From: Cydia pomonella | Taxonomy: Eukaryota; Arthropoda; Insecta; Lepidoptera; Tortricidae | Length of the DNA: 64,000 nt | Direction: 5' to 3' | Assembly (NCBI RefSeq): GCF_033807575.1 | Contig: NC_084704.1 | Coordinates: 30,109,968 to 30,173,967 of the forward strand | Shown: positions 46,344 through 57,590 of the stretch, piece by piece | Numbering within the stretch: position 1 is the first letter of the stretch | Layout: the number at the start of each line of letters is the position of its first letter | Translations under genes and position numbers: made by a program | Notes under the pieces: model-generated | Told to the model about the DNA's origin: nothing | Database searches by the model: none | What the model saw: only the letters and a program-made list of their open reading frames with translations

Positions 46344-48172
46344 GCCATAACATGGCCGCCTAATCTATCTCTTCAAGGAGTACTACAAACCTTCATTCAA
46401 GAAAAAAAAGGGTAAGATCTAAAGTAACTGAGAGCATGTAATGCATTGTGTCTCCGTGTCTGCGTTTAGTCCACGTCATGTCAAACTTGTACATGAGCAG
46501 TACAAATTAATTTAAACTTCTTGAATTTAGATTATAACATTCATAACGATGTTAGTGACCACTGTTAATTTGCACACTTCTTCTAACCTTCAATCCATTC
46601 AATCTTTGAGGTATCACAACATGTTACAAGATGATAGCTTATGTCAATGATACAAGTGAGATAGCCAATGTCATTCGAAATACATAATTTTGTTCTGCAA
46701 TAGAAATAACAAGCTCGTATTTGCGAAAATTCACACCGTTCTGTTTATAATTTGCAAACACAGCAGCCTTTTAACATAAGCTAGGTGTCATTTCATTGTG
46801 TGCAATCGAACAAAAAAATATATATGTATTTTGCACCTAACGACAATGGTAATAAGGTCCAAAGCTAAAACATCGTCAACATTGACTTAAACAAATCACT
46901 TAGCACTTTTCAAGAAATTGAAACATTGTGAAACAGAAGATTGCGAATGAATATCACTTCAATAACAACATAAGTAACGTGACGATTGTACTGATTTGTT
47001 CCGTTGTCTTATAAGATACTTAGTTGCGTCTAAGCGATTCTAATGTTTTTATTAGGTAGCTGTAAGGTCAGCAGGATCGTGATATGACAGAGTAACCATG
47101 GCATATTTAATGAGTGGTAATTTGCTAAATACCCCGAATACTAAACAATATTTTGTTCAATTATAAGTCCTGAAAACCGCTAAGCCAACCCTATCAAAAA
47201 CATTTTCATGTAAAATGTTGCTAAGACGAGACCATATGGCTCGCACTGTCGAAAATGTATCAGATCTCATGTAGAGCCAAGATTCTAACTCTACACGCCC
47301 TATCTCTACAAGCCTACAACTTTACAAGCTCTACACTTTAGTCAAAATAAGTATAGGACCGCGGCCGGCAAAACTTTTCACTATATCACTTGTCATAAGG
47401 TCGCCTTGACAGGTTATTCGTATAAATATACAAGCAAATCTCGTCCTTATGGCAACTATTGTATGACAGAAAAATAATGGACAATTAATACATTTTTCAC
47501 CTACCCATCTGAAGGTCAGATCAGTAGTTATATTTTTACAAGCATGGAGTGATTACATGAGAGAAGCATCGATAATTGAGTTTATCGATACGAGTATAGG
47601 AACTCCCTACCTGTCATGTAATTTTGCCCCCTAAAATCTGACATTTGTTACTGAACTTTGTCATTGCAAATGTATGTAGCTTGTTCTGCTTGTCCCGACT
47701 CAAGTGGCTATTGTTTTGACAGTTCGGAAAAATAAGCTGATTTGACTTCTCAGTCAATCCCTTTTGGTTTACCTCTACGTTCATACTTCAGGAAATAAAT
47801 ACTGACGGTTATCTTCCAATTACTGTCAGAACTTTAAGGGCAGTGAACTCAAAATCAATTAACGAATCCAATAGCGAGTTTGTTGCGAATCAAATTGCAG
47901 TCTTCGGTACAAGAAGGGCACAAGTATAAGGCTATCATTGACGGATAAGTCTTAGTTTCGTTACTGGTGGTGAGTTACGGTGCACTTTCACCATGGTACA
48001 CGCGAACATGCGATAATGTTCGATTTGAGGAACGGGCGGGTGTTGCTTGATTGGTATCGTGTTGATGGTTTTTTTGAACGAGTTATAATCGACTTATGAA
48101 TTCCTATATTCTCAATGTCCTTCAGACTCGTTGTAACATAGAAAGCTCAGTTTGTTTGGCTGTCCCATAGAC
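46344..48172. other. Gene-free stretch
   Basis: Unique-looking AT-rich DNA. Small symmetric string cgataattgagtttatcg at about 47570. No gene supported. Confidence 0.35.
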
Positions 48173-48348
48173 AATGCCGGATTTAGAGGTCTGGAGGCCT
48201 CGGGCAATAAAGGAGTGGAGAATCCCAGCCCCAAAGTATTTTCCAAAAAAAAATGGTAAATTTTCCGAAGTCTCTATTGTGGGGGCCCCTCTTTTGTGGA
48301 GGCGCCGGGGCTGTAGCCCCGGTTGCCCTCCCCTAAATCCGGTTTATA
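48173..48348. mobile_element. MITE with CCGGATTTAG ends
   Basis: tgccggatttagaggtctgg at the left and ccctaaatccggttt at the right. Inside, gcgccggggctgtagccccgg. 176 bp, non-coding. Confidence 0.5.
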
Positions 48349-48454
48349 GACATCTTTGACATACAAGTTATGAAAGGTTTTAAGCGGACTTTAATCAGAC
48401 GATGTAGGGTCGTTTCTATAGCAAAATTTGTGTAATTTGTCTCACATAAGGTAT

Positions 48455-48555
48455 ACAGTCCGCCTCATTTAAAGTAGACACCCACAGTGACTATATATGT
48501 ATATTGCAACACACCTTTGTAAGTAGTTGTTAACATAGGAATAAGAATGTCTCAG
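48455..48555. repeat. Partial copy of the 1820-1935 repeat family
   Basis: tacagtccgcctcatttaaa then gcaacacacctttgtaagta and cataggaataagaatg parallel acagtcagcatcaaat, aacacacctttgttacc and catagaaataaggacatg in the 1820 copy. Confidence 0.5.
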
Positions 48556-48654
48556 TCCCTGTTTTGAACGTGCAGCTTTTTCTACGAATATGTCTTATAT
48601 CAAGCTTTTATTTATCTGCAATGTATGTACCTATGTAAGTATGTAATTATGTTT

Positions 48655-48860
48655 GTACGGTTCAAATCTTGCAAGTTAAATTTGACCCACTTCCCGACTT
48701 CCAATGAAGCTGAAAATTTGCATACACATGTAAGTCGGGTGACAATGCAATATTACCATACCATAGAACTGATCTGATGATGGAGATGGGAGGGGGGCAC
48801 AGAAACTCTGTGATAGACAACACAACTTAATTGTGTATGGGGTTTTTAGAATTGTCTCGA
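48655..48860 (+). repeat. Dispersed repeat, inverted partner of 63400-63580
   Basis: tttgacccacttcccgactt, then ctgaaaatttgcataca, gacaatgcaatattacc, ctgatctgatgatggag. The same order appears on the opposite strand at 63400-63580. Confidence 0.6.
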
Positions 48861-49437
48861 TGTGTATTGGTTGCCTATGAAGACAAAAGTACAGATAGCG
48901 ATAAAAGCTTGTACCAAAAATGAATCTTTGCCAAAAACTTAATTACATACCTAGGTATAAATGTGTACAAGGATTGAGACTTGCGAAACCCAATCGAACC
49001 GGATTCTAGGTCTAGAATCTAAAGCTATTTCCGTATTTTAGTACCGCCGACCGGACGATGTAGTCCTATGCCATTAAACCAGCAATTCTTGCATAAAAGC
49101 TGTTAACAGAAACTGTTTTAACGCCAGTAAATTTTCATTACATGACTTTTATTGCGATTATTAAAAAGTGTTTTATGCTAATTATTAGAGACTAAAGAAG
49201 TTAACAATTTCCATACAGAATTCTACTCTACATAAGATACGATACGTTACTAGAGTTTCACGTTGATAGGTATTCTTAATATTATATTATCACTGGTTGG
49301 ATAAGGAGACCAGGTGGTAAACCAGAGCGTATTTGACTGCTTTTTCATCAACGCGAATAGTTATAGAATGCTCAACATAATGCTACCTATAAATTATAAA
49401 AATAATGTATTTGTTGTTATTGAAAATCACTCGACAT

Positions 49438-49505
49438 TCATCAATCAATCATCATCATCAATAATTTTCATCATAATCTCATTCAACATCATCATGATCA
49501 TTTTT
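49438..49505. repeat. Impure (TCA)n microsatellite
   Basis: Runs of tcatcatcatc and atcatcatgatca interrupted by short AT stretches. The ORF starting at 49314 crosses it and is not a gene. Confidence 0.6.
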
Positions 49506-49749
49506 TGATTCGCTACGAAGATCGTCAATGTTTGATTTATTTATTTTCATAACGATAAATTACAGTATAAATTATTCTTATGTTAATCTATATACATTTA
49601 CATTATGATCATCTATGATTTGGCAAACATTTCATTATAAAATGTCAATAATAATTATCCAAAAAACAAAACAAATTCAAAATTACCGTGAAATTAAAAA
49701 CTAAGAAATAAAGGAAACAGAAAACTAAAAAGAAATAATGATAAGAGAT

Positions 49750-50045
49750 CTATCTATTTGTCTCTCTGACTAATTTACGTGAGCTACTAGAACACGGCAT
49801 ACAATTTTTTCCACAAATTCCACTATGATCTTTTATTGAGTAATTACGGGTTCCAAATTCAAAATTCATGCAACTGCTTCGGGTCTTCAGGAGCTTAATT
49901 TTTTGGGTCTCACGGGAGTTTTCTATATCTGTGTAAAGTCCGCATTGTCCAGGCATGGTCCAGCTAGACGGGGCGCCGCAGTCACCGCGCCGGTTATTCT
50001 CGGCGGGATTTGTTTGACGCGCTGATGCGTTGACCCCGCGCTAGT
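49750..50045 (-). CDS. Possible exon of an unidentified minus-strand gene
   Basis: A minus-strand frame is open from just after a TAG at about 50046 to a stop at 49750. Its upstream third is CpG-rich and reads ASARQTNPAENNRRGDCGAP, then the first ATG at 49956 gives MPGQCGLYTDIENSRETQKI. A donor-like GTGAGA follows the ENS codons, so a first exon may end near 49917. The remainder is AT-rich and may be intron. It contains GLYTDIEN, similar to GVYTDFEN in the large-exon protein. Identity unknown. Confidence 0.25.
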
Positions 50046-51533
50046 GCATTCCCTATACTCGCATAGCTTACAGAGCGCTTTACTCACCTGAAAAAAGCTA
50101 TTTACGCGACGCTGACTGCGTCATTTTTATCCTGAAGAGTTGATATCGTAGTGCCTTATTGTGTGCAAAGACAGCAATGCTTCAACATTCCCGTAAAATG
50201 TGATGCTGTGCACATGCAGTGTACGGCGTTGGCGACACCAAGGCTTAAATTAGCTTTGTGTTTGATGCAAATATTGAAAGTTTTTGACGTTTTGTTTAGA
50301 GCTCCCAACAATTGAAATTTCTCAAGTCGCCTCTGGTCCAACCAAACAGCAAAACGCAGAAATGTACATTTCTATCTACTCTTATTACAATCAATAACGC
50401 GTTGATAGAAGCTTTAAATTACTTTATTAAGCGCTGCGATTCGGCCACCTGGTAGGTGGAAATCGTACTTTATACGCTGGCCTGTAGTCGCCAGGCGATG
50501 ACAATGACATCCCATCACCTACGCAACCGTGCTATAACCGTGCTTTTAGCTTAGGTTACACTCGCGACCCTTCTATGAAGGCGGGGCTCGGTTCAATTTC
50601 TAAAGAAAGGAAATATATTCAATTTCTGTGTTATTCATGTGATGGTACCTCACATAAATTGCAAGCCCTGTGTTCGATTGAAATAAAAATTGAAACTTCT
50701 ATATGCAAAATTACTGGGATTTTGGATGGGAGACAGTCATTTAGAATACCTATACTTTCATATTGAATAAACATACTTAAATATTTTCGCGAGAATTCTA
50801 TTATTATTTTATGGTTTTTAGATTCCAATAAAACATTTGTCAACTTCTTTCTTTTAAAAACTATTACGAACATAAAATCACATCATTTAAGTCTGTAACA
50901 AGTATAAAAGTACCAAACAAACTTGGCTCGTTCGGTTTATATAACAAGTAACAAGATCTATGTAGAGATAACAATTGATTTCTATTGTCAGGTGATAAGC
51001 GAGATAAATATTTTTTTCACGTGTCTGTGTCTCGTAGTAGATATTGAAACTAATGTAACTTTGAAGTTTTCCCAATTGAGTTTTGCTTTGAACTAATGCA
51101 TTGCATTGCATGTATTGTAATTCAGCGGGGTAAAGCTGCCAGCATATCTTCGGCACTTGGTGAAGCGTGCCGTCTATACCCTTAGGTATAGAGGTGAATT
51201 TTTATTTTGTTTAGGTTTAGGGTTTTTTTGTTATTATTATTTAGGTTTTTATTATTTTGGTTAAGATTATAAGTTTGATATATTACGAATAAATGACTAT
51301 ATATCATGCAAGTTTATTTTCTAGCGATGCGGCATAAAACTTCGTGGATAAAGTTAGCATAGCTTTTCTATAGGGGCCTGGATAAGTATAATACACTCAA
51401 ATGTTACGGATAAAGTGCCAATAAGTTGACACAGTAAAATTTGGAAAATTCTTACCGGACATAAAGCCTCCTCTTGATAGGCGCATGGTTTAAAATATTG
51501 TTGCCGCAGGTTAGAATGCTCGTTTCACCGCTT
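50046..51533. other. Gene-free stretch
   Basis: CpG-richer just upstream of the minus-strand frame (50046-50110) and at 50440-50590, otherwise AT-rich. ORFs of 60-90 codons overlap on both strands without family signals. Confidence 0.3.
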
Positions 51534-52422
51534 CGAATCTAATTCCGGAGATATTTATCGGCCGCCCCGTTACGAATGTTACAACAGTTCAACAGGCCCT
51601 ATTGGCCAACGCTGGTAACATAGTCTCAGTCAGAACAATCCTTGTTTACCGAAGTATATATTATAACACCAGTCGACAATTCTAATTCCAGATATATAGG
51701 CGGCCCCGTCTCGAACGTTAGTTTAGGCCCTATTGACAACGCCGGTAACATGTCTTCAATTATGTAGACGTTGTATTTTGGGTAATCCTAGACTATAATC
51801 GATTAGAGTGAAATATAGCCCATCTATGTACATCCCACTGCTGGGCATAGGCTTACAAGATTGGGCTAAAGGCCTCATACTAGTCTAATGTGGGTAAATT
51901 CAAAGTGATACTTTAAGTCATATTACACAACTCCAAATTTATTCCCAGTTGGAAGTTTCCTATCGATTACCTCCGATTGGGATAAGAACACGCACGCCTT
52001 ATCTTTGGTCTATCAGTGCTGGTTCTACAATCCTTGTTGATCGGAGTTTCGTTCGGTTAGAAACACGATGCCGTAGTTTAGAACATCAGTCGACAAATCT
52101 AATTCCAGATATATAGGCCGCCCTGTCACGAATGTCAGAATAGGCGTTATTGACCAACGCCGGTGGACATGTACATTTGTTTGCAGGAAGGGTCACTTAA
52201 CTCTGCGCCTTACTGTACATGTATCCTTGTAGACTGCACCACGGTAGATAAATAATAAAATAAAAGTTGTTATTTCGTACCATCAGTATCCATAGCTGTG
52301 ATAGTTAGAAACACGATAGAATAGTTTAGAACGCTTGTCTCACGACGGGAGGTCTAATTCGGGAGATATCGCCTACTCCGTCACGACTCGGAAAAGGCTA
52401 TTGACAAATACGGTACCTTGTG
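51534..52422. repeat. Cluster of four diverged copies of an unclassified repeat
   Basis: Copies at about 51534-51622, 51669-51772, 52085-52172 and 52333-52422 share, in order, tctaattcc(a/g)gagat, a cgg(c)cgcc-ccgt block with cacgaa-like wording, aggccctattg, and caacgccggt. Copies 3 and 4 are also preceded by gttagaaacacgat. The spacings are irregular (135, about 415 and about 250 bp), so this is not a clean satellite. Confidence 0.5.
51815..51920 (-). mobile_element. 3' tail of a non-LTR element, minus strand
   Basis: tgtacatcccactgctgggc, then ataggcttacaag and aaaggcctcatact is the reverse of the usual gaggcctttgtccagcagtg ... tataggct tail. It sits between copies 2 and 3 of the 51.5-52.4 kb cluster and helps explain their spacing. 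Confidence 0.5.
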
Positions 52423-53349
52423 CGGTTATCTTTAATTTTCGTTTATGTAAATAATATTTATCACAATAAGTTTTATTAACAATATAATAATTCCAATTTT
52501 GAAAATTTCTAAGAATATTACGAATAATTGTACTATGAAAATGATAGATTTTTATATTTAAGGACACGTGTTGAAAAATAAAAGTATGGCAATTAAATAT
52601 AAATCCCAATAATCTTCGTCTGCACGGTCTCTACCAAAATGTATATATTTTTTCTATATACTTAATATAACAGGTTATGAAAATAGTTCGTTTAAATATA
52701 TTTCAAAAGTTCCTAACATTTGGCAGAATCCATCATATAACATTCGAATAAAAACGACATTAATATACTTACACATAAAACTGCAAATTTAATGGTTGTT
52801 TGACAGAGTGCTTCAAAGATTAATCCACTTTGACTCCACTAATTCTCTGTCCCAATTCTAATGTAATAAAATTGTATATTTATTGTAATTTGAATACATT
52901 TAGGTATACGAATCGGTTCGAGGTTTGACCTACTGAGAAGTTTTGTGTGCACCCTAAGTTGAAGAGACTACATTGTAGTCATGTTGTTTGTCTTACTTGC
53001 CTTAAGTTCTCCGAACTTGGTTAAGTGTGTTCAACTAAATACAAAACATCTAGGAAACAAATCTAATCATTTTTAACAAATATTAATCCAGGTATTAAAC
53101 CTGAATTGTTTACTATAAAAATATATTTAATTTTTTCGTTGACTTACATGACATTTAAATGTACACCTGGTCTCCCGCGATACAGGCCTAGCCTAGTGCG
53201 GAGACTCCTGGAAACTCTTGTTGTCAACCTAGTTATGCATCAACTCCTAGAAACAACTGCTGTATACTTTTTTTGTGTCTCTTTTGTAATACAATAATAA
53301 TATTTTTATATTTGTATTTATCTATCTTTACGTAGTCACACTACTATAT
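52423..53349. other. Gene-free AT-rich stretch
   Basis: No exon or classified repeat seen. Confidence 0.35.
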
Positions 53350-53515
53350 GTATATATATAAATTATAAACTAAAAACGATATCGTATACATACTAAAGAA
53401 AGAGTGACAAAGCCCCTTCCGAGCCAAGGCTGGAATCGTACCGGCGTCTTCGGCTAGGTAAGCGGCTAATGCCCTGGATCTCTAGGCCACCCGACCACGT
53501 CCCAAATTCTAGATT
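53350..53515 (-). mobile_element. tRNA-derived SINE (minus strand)
   Basis: On the minus strand: A-box region gtggcctagagatcc, B box ggtacgattcc, then ttggctcggaaggggctttg, and a tail with ctttagtatg ... agtttataattta. It shares the tail with 31386-31623 and 56445-56540. Confidence 0.65.
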
Positions 53516-54419
53516 CCGGGCTTTTTGAGGTGCTTGAAACAGTTTAGTTGGGTCAGGTTATAAGATAAATAAATAACAGAAACAAAATTCCTTCACCATC
53601 ATGCCTATACAGCGTGTATTTTTGATACGACCACATAATCAAAGGGTTACGTTAGACTGTAATGAACACACTTTCATGAGTTTTATCAAAAATGGACGAC
53701 TTTTATTTTTCCATTGTAAATAATTCAGCAAGCAATTTATCACTACTTTGTTTTAACTCAAAACGTCGCATTTAATGACGCGACGTGACAAATGTGACAA
53801 GTGACCATGATGTACGAAATACATTGCCGCTTGAAATTCATTATGCTCTGGTAGTTAATTAAATCAAAAAAATCTTTCAGAATTGTCAGCACTAAAACCT
53901 ACGTCTAGTTTAAGTTTCTGGTTATATCAAAAATACACACTGTATATTTTGAAACATCGACTATGTCATTTATTTTCTTTGGATGTACTCCAATAACCCA
54001 TATAGATAAAGGAACCTAAGAATTATGGAGACTAAAAAGTGTTACCACTTACCTACTTGAAACTGGGTATTCAAATTGTAATACACTTATAGGTCGATGT
54101 CAACACGGTCATCCGTTTGACCTACATGCTTTCAACGTTTGTCTGCACCCTGAAAAGCATGACAGACATGACACAACAGAAACTACATTGTGTGAGGTAA
54201 TAGTTTCGGCTCTAATGTTTGCCCTAGATTACACCGATAGAGGTTATTAGGGCTTTGGAAGAGGGTTACGGAATAAAGTATCGAGTGAGTGAGTATTAGT
54301 TGCTAGGTTAGTATAGAATTAGTGGACATTTAATTAGATAAGAAACAAATATAATTAACGAGGCTATAAATAGGACCTATTATTTAAAAAAATGTGGGAT
54401 TTCCTATTAATCTATAGTA
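53516..54419. other. Gene-free stretch
   Basis: No open frame with splice context. Contains aatggcgacg-like CpG bits near 53770 but nothing classifiable. Confidence 0.3.
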
Positions 54420-54435
54420 TATTCACGTATATAGT

Positions 54436-54829
54436 TATTTAGTGCTTCTGGGCATTTTCCGCAACTCGACAACCATTGTGCCTATTTTGCGTGAAACGAG
54501 GTAGCGCTACTCTAACCACCCCAGGCCGCGTAGCCAACGTGCAAATCGCTTACGCTCCGTAGCGATCGAAACGCAACTGTCACTGTCGCACTAATATGGA
54601 AGACGGATAGAGAGACACAAAGCGATTCGTTGTCGAAGCGATAGCGATTGTCACCTTGGCTAGGCCGGCAGCTCTTCCACGAAGTCTAGCAATGTTTTTC
54701 AGGTTGCTAACTGCCTCCTTTAGTCCCTAGGTATTTGCGTCTGTATACTTCTACCTGTTTGCATTCTAGAAGAATGTGTTTTGTTGTTTCCTCTTCTTCC
54801 ATGCACGCTCTGATGCACATGGGGCTGTC
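54436..54829 (-). mobile_element. 5'-truncated LINE insertion with a perfect 16-bp target duplication
   Basis: tattcacgtatatagt occurs at 54420-54435 and 54830-54845, bracketing 394 bp. On the minus strand the right part encodes CIRACMEEEETTKHILLECK and YRRKYLG, the Cys/His-type C-terminal pattern of jockey/R1-like LINEs. The left part is the 3' UTR (cacaatggttgtcgagttgc). A MITE (54526-54670) is nested inside. The open frame is broken after the YLG motif. Confidence 0.75.
54526..54670. mobile_element. MITE nested in the LINE, second copy of 25498-25635
   Basis: gccgcgtagccaacgtgcaa ... tacgctccgtagcg and the shared centre gaaacgcaactgtcactgtc, then gcactaatatggaaga, match the 25498 copy closely. 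The right arm has ttggctaggccggc. Confidence 0.65.
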
Positions 54830-55309
54830 TATTCACGTATATAGTCTAAATATATAATTATTCGTTTTTAAAAGGTAGATAGGTAGGGAGGTAATGTAAG
54901 TAAATGTAGATATTTTAAAGTGTTGCATAAAGTTGTTTAAGGAAAGACTTTGAAAAAGTCGTTTAATCACTTCAGTAATAAGTAATTAAAATTAGTTTTA
55001 TACTTAGTTATTACCTCTCAGACATTCTAAATGTATCTATTTTAATTAGTCGGCTAATATATAAGTTATTTATTTATTTCATGTAGTTTAAAGTTCATGA
55101 TCTTTAACTGTCCCAAAACTCCCAAGTATGCTCCCACTCGAATATCTGCGTTTAGTTGTGAGTATTATTTGAGTTCGTAGTTCTTTGGAGAAATATGTTT
55201 TTAAAGGAAGAATATTCCAAACAGAACATTGGTAATTATATTTAATTACGTACTTTGAGTTCATTTTTGATTTTTTTCTCCACTACTAGTTCACTCCACT
55301 CCACTATTA

Positions 55310-55395
55310 GTTCTATCGCTCGTATTTCAAAAATAGAATTTCGTCGTTTTGCACGGATTTTCAGTGACAAAATCGAGCGCTTGAAATTGAAAAAT
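55310..55395. repeat. Second copy of the 40396-40572 repeat block
   Basis: tcgctcgtatttcaaaaata, then gaatttcgtcgttttgcac and cagtgacaaaatcgagcgct closely follow the 40490-40560 sequence. Confidence 0.6.
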
Positions 55396-57359
55396 CGACT
55401 CCCTGAACTTGCGGGCCGTAGTTATAGTACTGGACTAGAAATACTACAGCTGGGTTGTATTACGGTACATATATTAACAGTAGGTAATCTATAGGTAAAT
55501 ATGTTGTGCAGTGCGTTTGTTGCGATAGTTCCCATCCCACGAGTTTGTTTAACCGTCGCGGGAGTTTCTCCGAACGTGGGCCCGACGCACATATCATAAA
55601 CGCAAACGAAAACAGTCTTATGTTCTCACCATTTTCATACAAATCATGCTCTTTCCGTTTCAACGAATAATTCTTTCAAAACAAAATCTCATTGTGCTCT
55701 GCGATGCAAATGCAATCTTGTAGATGCTGTGTAAGATTCAAATTTGCAAAACATAGTGAAAGAAAGAAGTGAAGTTTTATGAAGTGAACTGGTGTTTCGT
55801 TTGATGTGGTACATTTCTCCATGATAGTTTATAGCTTATGATGTGGTTTACAATGTTATGTTTACGACTGTGGTGCCAGATGCATCATATGTGTATTCGC
55901 TTTTTTGACGTGATAACGTCTTATAAATTGATGAACACTGGCAGCATGCACGAAAAAGTGTCACGTTGTGGACAGATCTCCATGATAACGTTGTGGACAG
56001 ATCTCCATGGTAACGCCTTCATTGTATTATACAAAATAATGATAATTCAGTGATAATAATTCAATTCAATTCATAAATAAAAGTATGTAATTTTTCATCA
56101 ATGTTTTCTTATGACGTTATCACGCAGAATTATCTTCCATAAACCGACTTTACAGACAACCATTTTTTTTTATGTTTCTTTATATGCACTTCAATAAGTT
56201 TTACAACTTCTCTGAGATCAACTCGTCTGCCGACAGTTTCCAATATTGCCAATTTTTCGACATGGTAATTTTCGTAAATTTGTGGAATATTTCTTGGGGA
56301 ACAATTTTTCCCAAGGCAAAAATGGAAACTTTCTTTCTTTAGAACTTTTCCACTTTTTCAATCTTACACATCAGTACCTACTGCGAGACACTTTCAGAGT
56401 TGCAAATGCTTATAGACATACAGGCCAATAATTAATAAAGGAGTTAAAAAGCCAGTTCGATCCCGGCCTCGGTCACGAGGGCTTGGTGACTTTTTCCTTA
56501 GTAGGTTATATGACATCTATTTCAGTTTATAATTTAAATATAGTAGTGTGGCTGCTTAAAAACACAAACCAAGAGATATTTAATAAAAAAATATGATTTA
56601 TTCCCTAGTTGTACTAACAGGTGGTGCGGATCGGTTACCATCGTGGTTATAAAGTGTCTGAAAGCATCTTTCGAAGTGATAGATAATTGTGTGAGTCAGC
56701 TTCACTTTAAATCGATCGGTCGCGGTTTTCGCTCCACTGGTTGTCTTGATTTTGTTTTTACGTTTACTTGATTATATAGAACATAAGTCACAACTATGTT
56801 TATACCGTTGCGTTTCATTTCTTTGCTATACTACTTGTCCCCTTATTTCTGCTCAACGTGGATATCACACCATCGTATAAGATTATAACATACCGTAAAA
56901 TGTTCCTATTTTGCTCTCTATTAAGTAATTATATTCCAACAGTTTTTATGTATGAAATTTATATCTCATTTCAGTGCTACAATATGATAGAAGTGATGGT
57001 CCCGTTTATATCTATGTATGTCTCCATATACTTACCAATATATTATAATTACAAAAATTTAAATCAACTTTCGAATTTTGGAGCAAACTTTGGTGCACAG
57101 TAGGCAAATTTTACGGTAAAGTGAAATTAATAAGCCTTTTATTACTTTTCAAAAGCCTGCTAATCAGTGTGTCAATTCGTTAAACTGATTCAGTTCTCAC
57201 CTCAATAACGCACTGCTGAATCAAGTCATAATCGACGAGATCGAATCGAAAACTGTAGCAACACCTAATTAGGGTAAAGAGAGCATTCACTGTTGACCGC
57301 CAGAGTAAGTAGTGATATGAACCAGTATTTTAAGTGTATACAATACAAATGACACTTAC
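55396..57359. other. Gene-poor stretch
   Basis: Holds a direct repeat of 17-18 bp at 55970-56010 (gttgtggacagatctccatg twice) and ORFs without recognised families (for example 56858-57103). A SINE tail lies at 56445-56540. Confidence 0.35.
56445..56540 (+). mobile_element. SINE 3' half
   Basis: agttcgatcccggcctcggt (B box) then ttggtgactttttccttagt and tatttcagtttataattta. Same tail as 31386-31623. The A-box half is missing. Confidence 0.55.
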
Positions 57360-57590
57360 AGCTAACTGTCGCGATGACCCAAAATGAGTCTTGGCTTCCA
57401 ATTCTTTAACACAAGAGCACAACATTTTGCTCGGTCCCGCAGAAATTCATATCAGCTTTCGCTGACGCTGAGTTTACGGAGATGCTTAGGATGAGCTACG
57501 GCGTCCAGTCGGTCGACCCAATTATGCTTCTTAGACTGCTCGATCTTCTCCTATCCTTTCAAGGTGGCCAAGCCAGTGGGAGACGATGTG
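57360..57590 (-). pseudogene. Decayed LINE C-terminal fragment
   Basis: Minus-strand pieces KKHNWVDRLDAVAHPKHLRK and DRAKCCALVLKNWKPRLILG-HRDS follow the DR..W..LV...K...G.... ending of lepidopteran LINE polyproteins, with stops between them. Confidence 0.45.
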
